From contig JAJYSL010000073.1 in the NCBI GenBank assembly GCA_021793595.1, positions 1 through 19,085 of the forward strand: a DNA stretch of 19,085 nt, given 5' to 3'. The notes under the pieces were generated by a model. That model made no database searches and had not been told where the DNA came from. It saw only the letters and a list, made by a program, of their open reading frames with translations. Made by a program: the position numbers and the translations under genes. Origin of the DNA: Acidobacteriota bacterium. Its GTDB lineage: Bacteria > Acidobacteriota > Terriglobia > Terriglobales > Acidobacteriaceae. Below, in pieces: positions 7,447 to 14,483 of the stretch. Every line of letters starts with the position of its first letter. The first letter of the stretch is position 1.

Positions 7447-8822
7447 AGCTACTGGCGGCGTTCCTCTCCATCGTCGAAGACTGGCAGGGAGTGTTTCCCC
7501 AGCAACGCACCTATCAGCGCGCGGTGCGACAATCTCTCGGTTCGCTGATTTGCCTGGGCCGGCGTTGTCTATCGCGGATCATCTGGACCAACGGCGGCCA
7601 ACACCGCAGCTGGAGCGCGGAGTATTTTCTCCACTCCCGCTGCCAATGGGAACCACAGCAGTTATTCCAGCCGATTCGCAATCGCGCTTTAGTCTATTGC
7701 CCACGACGACTGGTCGGCGTGGCCATCGATGACACCCAGTTGCGCAAGACAGGCCGCTCGATTCAGCCGGCGTTCTATCAGCGCGACCCGCTATCGCCGC
7801 CCTTTCATGTCAACCTGGTGCTGGGCTTGCGCTTTCTCCAGGCCTCTCTGTTGGTGCCATGGCATCGTAAGGCGAAGGTCAGTACCCGCGCCCTGCCAAT
7901 CCGTTTACAAGAGGTCTCCCGGGTCAAGCGTCCCGGCAAGAAGGCCAGCCAAGAGCAACAGAAGCAATACAAGGCTGCGGTGAAACTGAAAAATCTTTCC
8001 CGCAGTTTTGTCCAGATGGGCAAGCAACTGCGAGAGGAGTTGGATCTGGCCGGAGGGCGCGACAAGATACTGGTACCGACCGCTGACGGCAGCTTCTGTA
8101 ATCGAACCTGCTTTGGCCACGTTCCCAACAGGTCGGTGCTGTTGGCTCGGGCTCGAAAGGACGCCAGACTATGCTTTCGTGCACCCCTTCATCCGAGACG
8201 CTTTTTTGCCCTGGAAAAGTTCACTCCCGAACAGGTTCGCAAAGATGAGCGTCGTGCCTGGAAGACGACCAAGATATTCTACGGCGGAAAGCGCCGCAAA
8301 ATTCGCTTTAAAGAGCTCGGGAATGTCTATTGGCAGCGCCGAGCCGCCAAACGGCCTCTACGCCTCTTCGTTCTCGCGCCCACTCCTTACCGGAAGAGCA
8401 AGAGTAGAAGGCTATATTATCGAGATCCAACTTACCTATTAACCACCGACCTGCACAGTTCTGACACCCAGTTGCTGCAAATCTACTTCGACCGCTGGCA
8501 GATGGAAGTCAATCACCGCGAAGAGAAAGATACGTTGGGCATCGGTCAAGCTCAATTGTGGAATGTTACCTCGGGGCCCAAACAACCTGTCCTCGCCGTT
8601 GCCTCATATAGCGTCTTGCTCCTCGCTTCTCTTCAAGCCTTTGGCGCAGAGCGTGGAACCGCCTACGCCGAGCTGCCTAAATGGCGACGAAACGCTCGCC
8701 GCCCTTCCTGTTTGGACCTCATTCCCCTACTACGCAAAGAGATGATGCAACCAACCACGCTGCTCCAGCCCTTTGCTCTCAATATCAGCCCTCCCGAGTT
8801 GGTTCAGGCTGCCGCCGCTTGA
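7443..8822 (+). CDS. IS4-like DDE transposase (YREK motif)
   Basis: This 459-residue transposase cuts and joins the element ends. An RNase H-like DDE core is visible. The first Asp lies in 'VGVAIDDTQLRKTG' (Asp96 or Asp97) and the second is Asp215 ('VPTADGSFCNR'). The catalytic Glu is Glu355 within 'YFDRWQMEVNHREEK', which is exactly the Y-(2)-R-(3)-E-(6)-K signature of IS4-type transposases (Tyr348, Arg351, Glu355, Lys362). A long insertion between the second Asp and the Glu is also typical of that group. IS701-like elements are a close alternative assignment. No frameshift or stop interrupts it, so it is probably functional. It starts inside the last codons of the HARE-HTH gene, and its stop lies two bases from the right terminal repeat. 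Confidence 0.93.
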   Translation: MKLLAAFLSIVEDWQGVFPQQRTYQRAVRQSLGSLICLGRRCLSRIIWTNGGQHRSWSAEYFLHSRCQWEPQQLFQPIRNRALVYCPRRLVGVAIDDTQLRKTGRSIQPAFYQRDPLSPPFHVNLVLGLRFLQASLLVPWHRKAKVSTRALPIRLQEVSRVKRPGKKASQEQQKQYKAAVKLKNLSRSFVQMGKQLREELDLAGGRDKILVPTADGSFCNRTCFGHVPNRSVLLARARKDARLCFRAPLHPRRFFALEKFTPEQVRKDERRAWKTTKIFYGGKRRKIRFKELGNVYWQRRAAKRPLRLFVLAPTPYRKSKSRRLYYRDPTYLLTTDLHSSDTQLLQIYFDRWQMEVNHREEKDTLGIGQAQLWNVTSGPKQPVLAVASYSVLLLASLQAFGAERGTAYAELPKWRRNARRPSCLDLIPLLRKEMMQPTTLLQPFALNISPPELVQAAAA

Positions 8823-8824
8823 GA

Positions 8825-8841
8825 AAATGTAGCAACTCCAG
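8825..8841 (-). repeat. Right terminal inverted repeat of the IS
   Basis: On the minus strand this reads CTGGAGTTGCTACATTT, the inverted partner of 6977-6993 with one mismatch. It begins two bases after the transposase stop codon. Confidence 0.8.
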
Positions 8842-8845
8842 AGGG

Positions 8846-8860
8846 CCGGCTTTCAGCCGG
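8846..8860. terminator. Short hairpin between the IS end and the M56 gene stop
   Basis: CCGGCT-TTC-AGCCGG is a perfect 6-bp stem with a three-base loop, four bases outside the right IS repeat and seven bases beyond the M56 stop on the minus strand. It could end minus-strand transcription of the M56 gene, but no T-run follows. It may instead be a REP-like palindrome. Confidence 0.4.
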
Positions 8861-8867
8861 TGGTCAT

Positions 8868-10295
8868 TTAGTGAATCTCTTTTCCGTGGGTGCCGGCAAA
8901 ACGAGCGGCTTCGCCCGCTCCCGTCATGAAAGCCGAGGCAATGGAGCGCCCTTTGGTGGCGCCTCGGCTTCGAGCGTTAGCCTCTGACGGATTTGAAATC
9001 AAATAGACAGTTGCCTGGGCCGGCTTGCCAGTTGTTCGCGTCACGACCGTGCCCCGCTGTTGCAGGGTAGGCACGGGCTCCCCGGACGACAATGTGTCGG
9101 GTTGATGGGGCACGGTCGGCGTCGCTGCCAAAGAAGCTACTGACTGGTTCGGCGGCGGGATGAATGTGGATGCGGGGGTTTCAATGGCGCGCACGAGATT
9201 GTTCCGCTGCTGCCTGCGGATCAGAGATCGCTTACGCGTCCAAATCTTGGCTCGAGAGCTCATCAGCGACGGTATAACCGGCTGCGGCGTGGCTCGACGG
9301 GCATACGAAAGCACAACGCATAACGACGGCGCTATGGAGACGAAGGCGGCGAAGAGAAGCATTCCAACGCTGGTACGCAAACCCAATAACCATGCTGGGA
9401 ATTTTACGGTTTCTGTCAACACGGAACGAACGCGAACTTTCAGCTGAATCGACGATCCGGCGAAATCCAGATTCCAGGGCGTGGGATCTTGTGCCGCGCG
9501 CAATCGTGCGAAGCGAACCAGGCATTCCGCGTAGGTCGCACGACGCTCAGGGGAATTGCGAACGACTGCCAGATCGCACGCCAGCTCACTCTCCAGTTCC
9601 ATTCTGCGCATGGCATACCAAAGCGCAGGATGAAAAAACAACAAGGTCCTGCAAAGACCGGCGAGATTATTAAAGAGGAAATCGCGTCGTGCTACATGCT
9701 GCAGTTCATGGCGGAAGATGTCGGCCAACTCGCTCTCATCCTGTTCCAGGCAAAGAGGCGGCAGCAGAACAACTGGATGAATCCATCCGAAGGTGGCGGG
9801 AGAGTAGATTCCCGATAGCACCAGCAGTTGAATCTTGTCGGCACCGGACTCGGTCGCAATGGAGCGAAACATGCGGTCAATTCGATCCGGCGCCTTATAG
9901 GCGAAGCGAAGGACCCATCGCAGGCGCAATTGCTTCCTGATGCGCACCAGCAAGAAATAGCCCAGTGCGATGAGATACATGCCTCCAAGAACTCGTTCTA
10001 CGACCATTAAGGGATAGGCCCAGGACGACGGAAATTGCCATGTTGCCAAGGGTTCTGAGGATGTCACAGCATGAACCGGAAGGGCGAACTGCGGTGCTGT
10101 ATGCGGAATGAAACTCACAATGAGGAATAGCCAGTAGCCCCCGGCAATAGAAAGGAAGGCAAACCAAACCAGAAACCTCCTGCGCGGCGACCAGACAACC
10201 TTGCTGATTGCCCAACAAATGCAGAAGCCTAAACATATCCTTAGAACGAAACCTGCGAATGCCGCCATGATCGCGAGCTGAGTTTCTGGGAGCAT
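8868..10295 (-). CDS. M56-family (BlaR1/MecR1-like) membrane metallopeptidase
   Basis: This 475-residue integral membrane protease belongs to the BlaR1 family, members of which sense an envelope signal and inactivate a BlaI-type repressor. Hydrophobic segments lie at ~7-30, 42-63, 95-117 and ~303-333. The cytoplasmic zinc-protease domain carries 'FRHELQHVARRD', with HExxH at 196-200, and the third ligand in 'ESELACD' (Glu237), so the active site is intact. After the last membrane segment there is a proline/serine/arginine-rich tail of ~140 residues. No penicillin-binding sensor domain follows, as is common in M56 proteins outside Firmicutes. The last ~35 residues are encoded by palindrome-rich DNA and look unconstrained. 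An AGAGG-type ribosome binding site precedes the ATG. The BlaI-like repressor gene lies 95 bases upstream on the same strand, so this is a blaI-blaR-type unit. The stop is 27 bases from the IS end. Confidence 0.93.
   Translation of the reverse strand: MLPETQLAIMAAFAGFVLRICLGFCICWAISKVVWSPRRRFLVWFAFLSIAGGYWLFLIVSFIPHTAPQFALPVHAVTSSEPLATWQFPSSWAYPLMVVERVLGGMYLIALGYFLLVRIRKQLRLRWVLRFAYKAPDRIDRMFRSIATESGADKIQLLVLSGIYSPATFGWIHPVVLLPPLCLEQDESELADIFRHELQHVARRDFLFNNLAGLCRTLLFFHPALWYAMRRMELESELACDLAVVRNSPERRATYAECLVRFARLRAAQDPTPWNLDFAGSSIQLKVRVRSVLTETVKFPAWLLGLRTSVGMLLFAAFVSIAPSLCVVLSYARRATPQPVIPSLMSSRAKIWTRKRSLIRRQQRNNLVRAIETPASTFIPPPNQSVASLAATPTVPHQPDTLSSGEPVPTLQQRGTVVTRTTGKPAQATVYLISNPSEANARSRGATKGRSIASAFMTGAGEAARFAGTHGKEIH
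8899..8970. repeat. Two further hairpins within the 3' end of the M56 gene
   Basis: GAGCGG-CTTCGC-CCGCTC (8903-8920) is a 6-bp stem with a UUCG-type loop. AAGCCGAGGC (8930-8939) pairs perfectly with GCCTCGGCTT (8961-8970). With the hairpin at 8846 this makes three palindromes within 125 bases next to the IS, inside or just after a coding tail that looks unconstrained. Confidence 0.5.
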
Positions 10296-10390
10296 CCTAC
10301 CTCTGACATACTCGAATTGCTAACGCGAGCCTTTGATCTCCGATGGGCAACAGAAATTCAACGAATTAAAATGTTCTTTCGACGAGACCT

Positions 10391-10819
10391 CTAATTTCGG
10401 TCACGCCCGTTCGGCTCGTTCTTCTTTCGATAATCCCGTATCTGGGCTTCCAGCTCATCCAGGTCTTTGTCTTTTATCTTGGCCGCCTCCAGCAGGTTTA
10501 CAAATAGTCCTGTAGGGGAGCCTCCAAAGTTTTGTGAAAGCAGGCTCTGGATGGACAACTTGTCAATTGTTTTTCGTGAGATCAAGGGCGCGAACACGAA
10601 AACACGACCTCTATTCTCATGGGCGATGAAGCCTTTTTCTTCCATAATACGCAGCAGAGTCTGTGTCGTTTTGTAGTTGGGCCGATTGCGCGGTGGATGC
10701 GCATTGACGACGTCTTCGACCGTTCCTTCGCCGTTGTCCCAAAGGATTTGTAACAGCCGGAGCTCGCTGGCAGTCGGCAGGTGCTTTCCCCTGGATTGTT
10801 TCAATCGTTTGGTTATCAT
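10391..10819 (-). CDS. BlaI/MecI/CopY-family transcriptional repressor
   Basis: This 142-residue winged-helix repressor binds dyad operators as a dimer. The N-terminal domain (~12-82) reads 'LPTASELRLLQILWDNGEGT', 'VEDVVNAH', 'YKTTQTLLRIMEEKGFIAHE' and 'GRVFVFAPLIS', the usual BlaI pattern of recognition helix plus wing. The C-terminal ~50 residues form the dimerisation helices ('LLSQNFGGSPTGLFVNLLE', 'ELEAQIRDYRKK'). Length is normal for the family. The M56 protease gene follows 95 bases downstream on the same strand, the classical partner that relieves repression by proteolysis. It is divergent from the plus-strand genes starting at 11036. The TCTTAATC octamer occurs both in its own leader (10842-10849) and in the dyad at 10915-10930, so the repressor may control both directions. 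Its target genes are not proven. Confidence 0.95.
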   Translation of the reverse strand: MITKRLKQSRGKHLPTASELRLLQILWDNGEGTVEDVVNAHPPRNRPNYKTTQTLLRIMEEKGFIAHENRGRVFVFAPLISRKTIDKLSIQSLLSQNFGGSPTGLFVNLLEAAKIKDKDLDELEAQIRDYRKKNEPNGRDRN

Positions 10820-10902
10820 CTATTCCACCATACCAATTTTATCTTAATCACTGCAGCCACCCATGGGAAGTGAATGGGACTGCGACCTTCGATTCCAATG
10901 GT

Positions 10903-10931
10903 TTGACTTTGATGTCTTAATCGGTTAAGAG
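10903..10931 (+). promoter_or_regulatory. Candidate promoter with dyad operator (TCTTAA-N4-TTAAGA)
   Basis: TTGACT (10903-10908) followed after 17 bases by TAAGAG (10926-10931) is a plausible sigma-70 promoter on the plus strand; the -10 match is weak. A perfect inverted repeat, TCTTAA-TCGG-TTAAGA (10915-10930), lies between these elements, where a bound repressor would block polymerase. The octamer TCTTAATC recurs 73 bases away in the blaI leader (10842-10849). Together they are good candidates for BlaI operators, although they do not match the TACA/TGTA operators of staphylococcal BlaI. Confidence 0.5.
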
Positions 10932-11035
10932 TAAACTAGGCCCGAACGACGGAAAAGCTTCAATCAGGGTACCAAGGTTATGATTGCAACGCTTTCCAAG
11001 CAGACCTGTTGCACTGCATCGAATTGGAGTTCTTC

Positions 11036-11143
11036 ATGGTGGACGATAAAGATATCCCTTTTTCCTATATTCTTTATGTTATCGGCGTAGTTGCTATTGT
11101 CGGATTTCTTCTCGTCGGTGGTTTTTTCCTTTGGGTGCGCTAA
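11036..11143 (+). CDS. Small single-span membrane protein (35 residues)
   Basis: ATG to TAA encodes 35 residues: a short acidic N-terminus ('MVDDKDIPFS'), one continuous hydrophobic helix ('YILYVIGVVAIVGFLLVGGF') and a C-terminal 'FLWVR'. TTGGAG lies seven bases before the ATG, a proper ribosome binding site. The acidic start and the single terminal Arg suggest one transmembrane span; orientation is uncertain. It is the first plus-strand gene after the dyad-bearing promoter and about 120 bases before the flavoprotein start. I recognise no family. Small membrane proteins of this size often modulate a larger membrane complex, but nothing here says which. The codon-level structure and the ribosome site argue that it is real; the short length is the main doubt. 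Confidence 0.6.
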   Translation: MVDDKDIPFSYILYVIGVVAIVGFLLVGGFFLWVR

Positions 11144-11264
11144 CGTTGAGCATTGCCGCACGTCCTAATACCACTAAGCCCCCCGGACCCGACCCGTTTG
11201 AAGTATGAATCCGGCCCTCCCCCACCCAACATCGCTGCCACCAGGATTCCAACGACAAAAACTA

Positions 11265-12392
11265 ATGAGTATTGAAAAAGATTCAACAGACGTTCTAATC
11301 CTGGGCGGCGGGCCCGCCGGTCTGGCAGCGGCGATTGCTTTACGCCAGAAAGGGATCGATTGCCTTGTGGTGGAAGCCTTGGAGCCGGCAATCGACAAAG
11401 GTTGTGCTGAAGGACTGATGCCGGACGCGCTGGCTTCACTGCGCCAACTCGGTCTGAATATTACGGAGCAGCATGGCCATCGTTTCCGCGGCATTCGCTT
11501 TAACAATCTTCAACATCATGTCCATGCTGACTTCCCAAACGGCGCCGGAATCGGAGTGCGTCGCACAAAATTGCACGGGCTGATTGCTGATCGCGCCCAC
11601 GAAGCTGGAGTTGCAGTGTCATGGAGCAGTCGAGCCAGATTGCTCGACAGTCGATCCGCCCTGATCAATGGAAAGAAAATCTCTTTTCGATATTTGGTCG
11701 GTGCCGACGGGCAGGCTTCGGGCGTCAGGCGATGGGCTGGGCTGGGGAAGATCCAAAGGGAAAGTATCCGATTCGGTTTTCGTCGTCACTACAACATTGC
11801 TCCCTGGAGCGAATACGTGGAGGTGCATTGGGGATCTCCCGGACAGGTCTACGTCACCCCGATCGCTGCAGACACTGTTTGTGTCGTGTTCATCACTAGA
11901 AATCCCAAGCTGGCACAAGGCGATTTTCTGAAAGCGTTTCCTGGCGTCGCAGAAAAACTTCAGGGTGTTCCAACGATTTCGAAACTTCGCGGCGGTATCT
12001 CCGCCAATCGAAAACTCCGTCGAGTTGCCAATCATTCGGTCGCCCTGATTGGAGATGCTTCCGGATCTCCGGATGCCATCACGGGAGAAGGTCTGGCGGT
12101 ATCGTTCCGCCAGGCAGTCTCGTTGGCAAACGCGATTGAGCGGGGAGACCTGCAGTTGTACAACCGCGAGCATCAAAAAATTGGCAGGCTTCCACATACC
12201 ATGAGCTGGCTGATGCTTTCAATGGATCGCTGGCCGCACATGCAAGGTCGCGCCATCAAAACCTTGTCGACTCATCCGGACTACTTTCAGCAACTGCTCT
12301 CTGTACACGTTGGCGCGCAGAGCATGCAGCGGTTTGCGATGCGCCAGGGAATTCGGGCCGGCTGGAGCTTCCTTGAGGCAAGCCTTTATTAA
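11265..12392 (+). CDS. FAD-dependent oxidoreductase (geranylgeranyl-reductase/monooxygenase-like)
   Basis: From the ATG at 11265 this is a 375-residue flavoprotein; the frame is open from an ATG at 11205, but homologues normally start close to the dinucleotide fold. The Rossmann GxGxxG is at 14-19 ('[18 protein letters not shown]'), ending in Glu37. The DG motif is at ~143-156 ('[14 protein letters not shown]') and the second FAD-binding motif at ~262-280 ('[19 protein letters not shown]'). This order is that of group A flavin monooxygenases and the geranylgeranyl reductase family, which hydroxylate aromatics or reduce isoprenoid double bonds. The substrate cannot be told. No signal peptide or membrane segment is present, so it is cytoplasmic or membrane-peripheral. 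A YceI gene follows 10 bases downstream, which is consistent with an isoprenoid or quinone substrate. Confidence 0.88.
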   Translation: MSIEKDSTDVLILGGGPAGLAAAIALRQKGIDCLVVEALEPAIDKGCAEGLMPDALASLRQLGLNITEQHGHRFRGIRFNNLQHHVHADFPNGAGIGVRRTKLHGLIADRAHEAGVAVSWSSRARLLDSRSALINGKKISFRYLVGADGQASGVRRWAGLGKIQRESIRFGFRRHYNIAPWSEYVEVHWGSPGQVYVTPIAADTVCVVFITRNPKLAQGDFLKAFPGVAEKLQGVPTISKLRGGISANRKLRRVANHSVALIGDASGSPDAITGEGLAVSFRQAVSLANAIERGDLQLYNREHQKIGRLPHTMSWLMLSMDRWPHMQGRAIKTLSTHPDYFQQLLSVHVGAQSMQRFAMRQGIRAGWSFLEASLY

Positions 12393-12402
12393 CGGAGAAA
12401 AA

Positions 12403-13023
12403 ATGGAAAGCGTTTTCTGCAAAAAAACTGTTGGCAAAGGTATCGCCGCGTGTGTCGTACTCTCCAGCTTGCTGATTTTGCCACCCACGGCCAGGGCCGT
12501 GGCCAATTCACAGGGTCCTATCACTGTGACCTTCGATTCCGCAAAAACGTCCATTCACTGGTCCTTGCAAGCCATGCTCCACACTGCCCAGGGTACCTTC
12601 ACGCTCGACAGCGGCGTAATTCGTATGAATCCGGTTTCGGAAACTGCAGATGGCCTGATCACCATTCAGGCCAAGAGCGGGAAAAGCGGGGAGCGGTCGA
12701 GAGATGAGAAAATGCAGAAGGATGTTCTGCAGAGCACAAAATATCCAGAGATCACGTTTCGCCCCACCCATGTATCTGGCAACTTTGATTTCAGTAAAGA
12801 TCAGTGGTTGACGGTGGACGGAATTTTCCATCTCCATGGCGCAGATCATCCAATGCATTTGCATGTCCATGTCATGCCGGAAACGGACAACACGCTTCGC
12901 GCAACCACGCAATTCAGCATCCCATATGTCAAGTGGGGGCTGAAAGACCCGAGCACGTTTGTTCTCCGGGTCGCGAAAACGGTTACTGTCGATGTCGATA
13001 GTCGGGCCACGGTGCAACCATGA
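12403..13023 (+). CDS. YceI-family periplasmic lipid-binding protein (first copy)
   Basis: This 206-residue exported protein of the YceI family has a lipocalin-like barrel; in characterised members it binds polyisoprenoid chains. The ATG at 12403 is chosen because GGAG lies five bases before it and a signal peptide follows directly ('[19 protein letters not shown]'); the frame is open from 12310, but that part overlaps the flavoprotein gene. Family signatures are '[20 protein letters not shown]', '[14 protein letters not shown]', '[17 protein letters not shown]', '[11 protein letters not shown]', '[20 protein letters not shown]' and '[19 protein letters not shown]'. The His-rich stretch ([15 protein letters not shown]) is usual in acidobacterial members. 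It sits 10 bases after the flavoprotein gene, so the two are probably one transcript. Which lipid it binds is unknown. Confidence 0.92.
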   Translation: MESVFCKKTVGKGIAACVVLSSLLILPPTARAVANSQGPITVTFDSAKTSIHWSLQAMLHTAQGTFTLDSGVIRMNPVSETADGLITIQAKSGKSGERSRDEKMQKDVLQSTKYPEITFRPTHVSGNFDFSKDQWLTVDGIFHLHGADHPMHLHVHVMPETDNTLRATTQFSIPYVKWGLKDPSTFVLRVAKTVTVDVDSRATVQP

Positions 13024-13089
13024 ACTCGCCGGACGTCGGCGTTAAAAACTGGAAATGCTCGACGGGAGCGACAGATCTTCTAAGCCAGT

Positions 13090-14475
13090 ATGAACGACAT
13101 TCGCGCACCGTTGCGCTGTTCTCTGTTGCTGCCGCTGATTGTGACTGTCCCGGGGCTTTTTGCCCAGAAGGCGACGGTTCAAGTCCCCGCCGGTACTCCC
13201 TTACCAGTGCAACTGGACAAGCACGTTCCCCTGAGAAAGGGAGAAGCTCTCAACTGCCACCTGATGTATCCGGTTTACGCGAAGAGCAAGGTAGCCATCC
13301 CTGCAGGCAGCATTGTTCGTGGTAAGGTCCTGGCGCTGACCTCGGATCGCAGTCAAAGAATCCATGGATGGTTCTGGGGAGATTTCACACCCTTCAATAT
13401 TCCAGTGGTACATTTCGATCAATTGATTCTTCCCGATGGCGCCGTCCAGCAAATTATCAGCAGCGATGCCACAAATGGGGCCCCGGTGCTGCACCTTTCC
13501 GCGCCTGCCGCGGGCAAATCTCGATCGTTTCTCTCCAGGCAATTGAGTAGAATCAAGCAGCAGGCCAAAGCCGCGGCTGCGCTCGTGACCGCACCGGGGC
13601 GCAAGGATCGCATGGTGCAGTTGCTGTATCGGCAGCTTCCATACCACCCACAGAGAATTGAATCGGCAACCATGTGGACCGTCACGCTGGCGAAACCTTT
13701 GACTCTGACGGAAAATTATGTTCCCGAGCAGGCACAGAAAAATACCGCCGCAGGTACTATTGGCGCGCCGAAACCAACGCCGAAATCGTCCTCCTCGCCC
13801 AATGCCGCTGCGAAAAACACCGCGGCTTGGCATTTGAGCGCATACTTGCAACAAACCATCGGCTCCGCGACACAGAAGAAAGGGGACACGTTTGACGCTA
13901 TCGTCGCCGCGCCCATCTTTAGGCCCGACCATACGGTGGAAATTCCTGAGGGATCTGTGTTGCTAGGCACTATCACGCAATCGAAGCCCGCGCGATTTTT
14001 CGGCAGGGCAGGGAAGTTGCGCTTCAATTTCCGTGAACTTAGGTTGCCCGGCGCGGCTTCGCAGCCAGTGCAAGGCACACTGGCTGGCGCCAACTCGATC
14101 AAATCTCAGAAGCTTAAGATTGACGCTGAAGGCGGGGTGCAGCCGCAGCCGCAAAATCGAGTTATCGTTCCGCTGGTACTCTCATTCCTCGCCAGCCGTG
14201 CTCTGAATACGGACGGAAATATGACGGCGAACTCGGCTGTATCCTCCAACGGCTTTGGAATCGTGGGGCGCGTGGTCGGCATTGTTTCAGGTTCGCGATA
14301 CGTGGCGGCCGGCATCGGTTTCTATGCGGCCGCAGTTTCCGGGGGCGAACGCTGGTTGGTCCACGGCCAAAATGTGACATTTGTGAAAAATACGCGGATT
14401 GAAGTGACAATGGCCCCAAGCCGCAATCCGATTTCAGCAACCACGCCACAACCAAATTCTTCTGAGAGGCATTAA
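13090..14475 (+). CDS. Secreted protein of unknown function with two similar halves
   Basis: This protein has 461 residues. A signal peptide ('SLLLPLIVTVPGLFAQ', ~11-26) is followed by two regions with a common pattern: 'VPAGTPLPVQLDKHVPLRKG' with 'VAIPAGSIVRGKVLAL' (~32-85), and 'LSAYLQQTIGSATQKKGDTF' with 'VEIPEGSVLLGTITQ' (~249-298). This 'cost of a fixed barrel, then IPxGSxxxGxV' pattern recalls the TrbI/VirB10-like fold, but that is a loose resemblance. A low-complexity Ala/Pro/Ser linker (~217-245) separates the halves, and a glycine/alanine-rich segment (~373-415) could insert in a membrane. I do not recognise a named family. It lies 66 bases after the YceI gene and eight bases before the PAP2 gene, so it is probably part of the same transcription unit and acts in the envelope. 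The start is not fixed by a clear ribosome site. Confidence 0.8.
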   Translation: MNDIRAPLRCSLLLPLIVTVPGLFAQKATVQVPAGTPLPVQLDKHVPLRKGEALNCHLMYPVYAKSKVAIPAGSIVRGKVLALTSDRSQRIHGWFWGDFTPFNIPVVHFDQLILPDGAVQQIISSDATNGAPVLHLSAPAAGKSRSFLSRQLSRIKQQAKAAAALVTAPGRKDRMVQLLYRQLPYHPQRIESATMWTVTLAKPLTLTENYVPEQAQKNTAAGTIGAPKPTPKSSSSPNAAAKNTAAWHLSAYLQQTIGSATQKKGDTFDAIVAAPIFRPDHTVEIPEGSVLLGTITQSKPARFFGRAGKLRFNFRELRLPGAASQPVQGTLAGANSIKSQKLKIDAEGGVQPQPQNRVIVPLVLSFLASRALNTDGNMTANSAVSSNGFGIVGRVVGIVSGSRYVAAGIGFYAAAVSGGERWLVHGQNVTFVKNTRIEVTMAPSRNPISATTPQPNSSERH

Positions 14476-14483
14476 TACCTATC

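Larger units (their letters stand above)
6977..8841 (+). mobile_element. IS4-like insertion sequence with HARE-HTH accessory gene
   Basis: The element is 1865 bp if bounded by its terminal inverted repeats, CTGGAGTTTCTACATTT at 6977-6993 and its inverted copy at 8825-8841 (16 of 17 match). It holds two overlapping genes, a small HARE-HTH protein and a DDE transposase whose stop is two bases from the right repeat. No direct target duplication is visible: the nine bases outside each end (ggctccgca and agggccggc) do not match. The insertion may therefore be old, its flanks rearranged, or the true ends slightly different. Both genes look intact, so the element could still be active. Confidence 0.85.

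Noticed and set aside
13201..13932. Open frame of 243 codons on the minus strand
   Set aside because: It is opposite the secreted two-lobed protein; the composition is Arg/Gly/Cys-rich as expected for an antisense frame.
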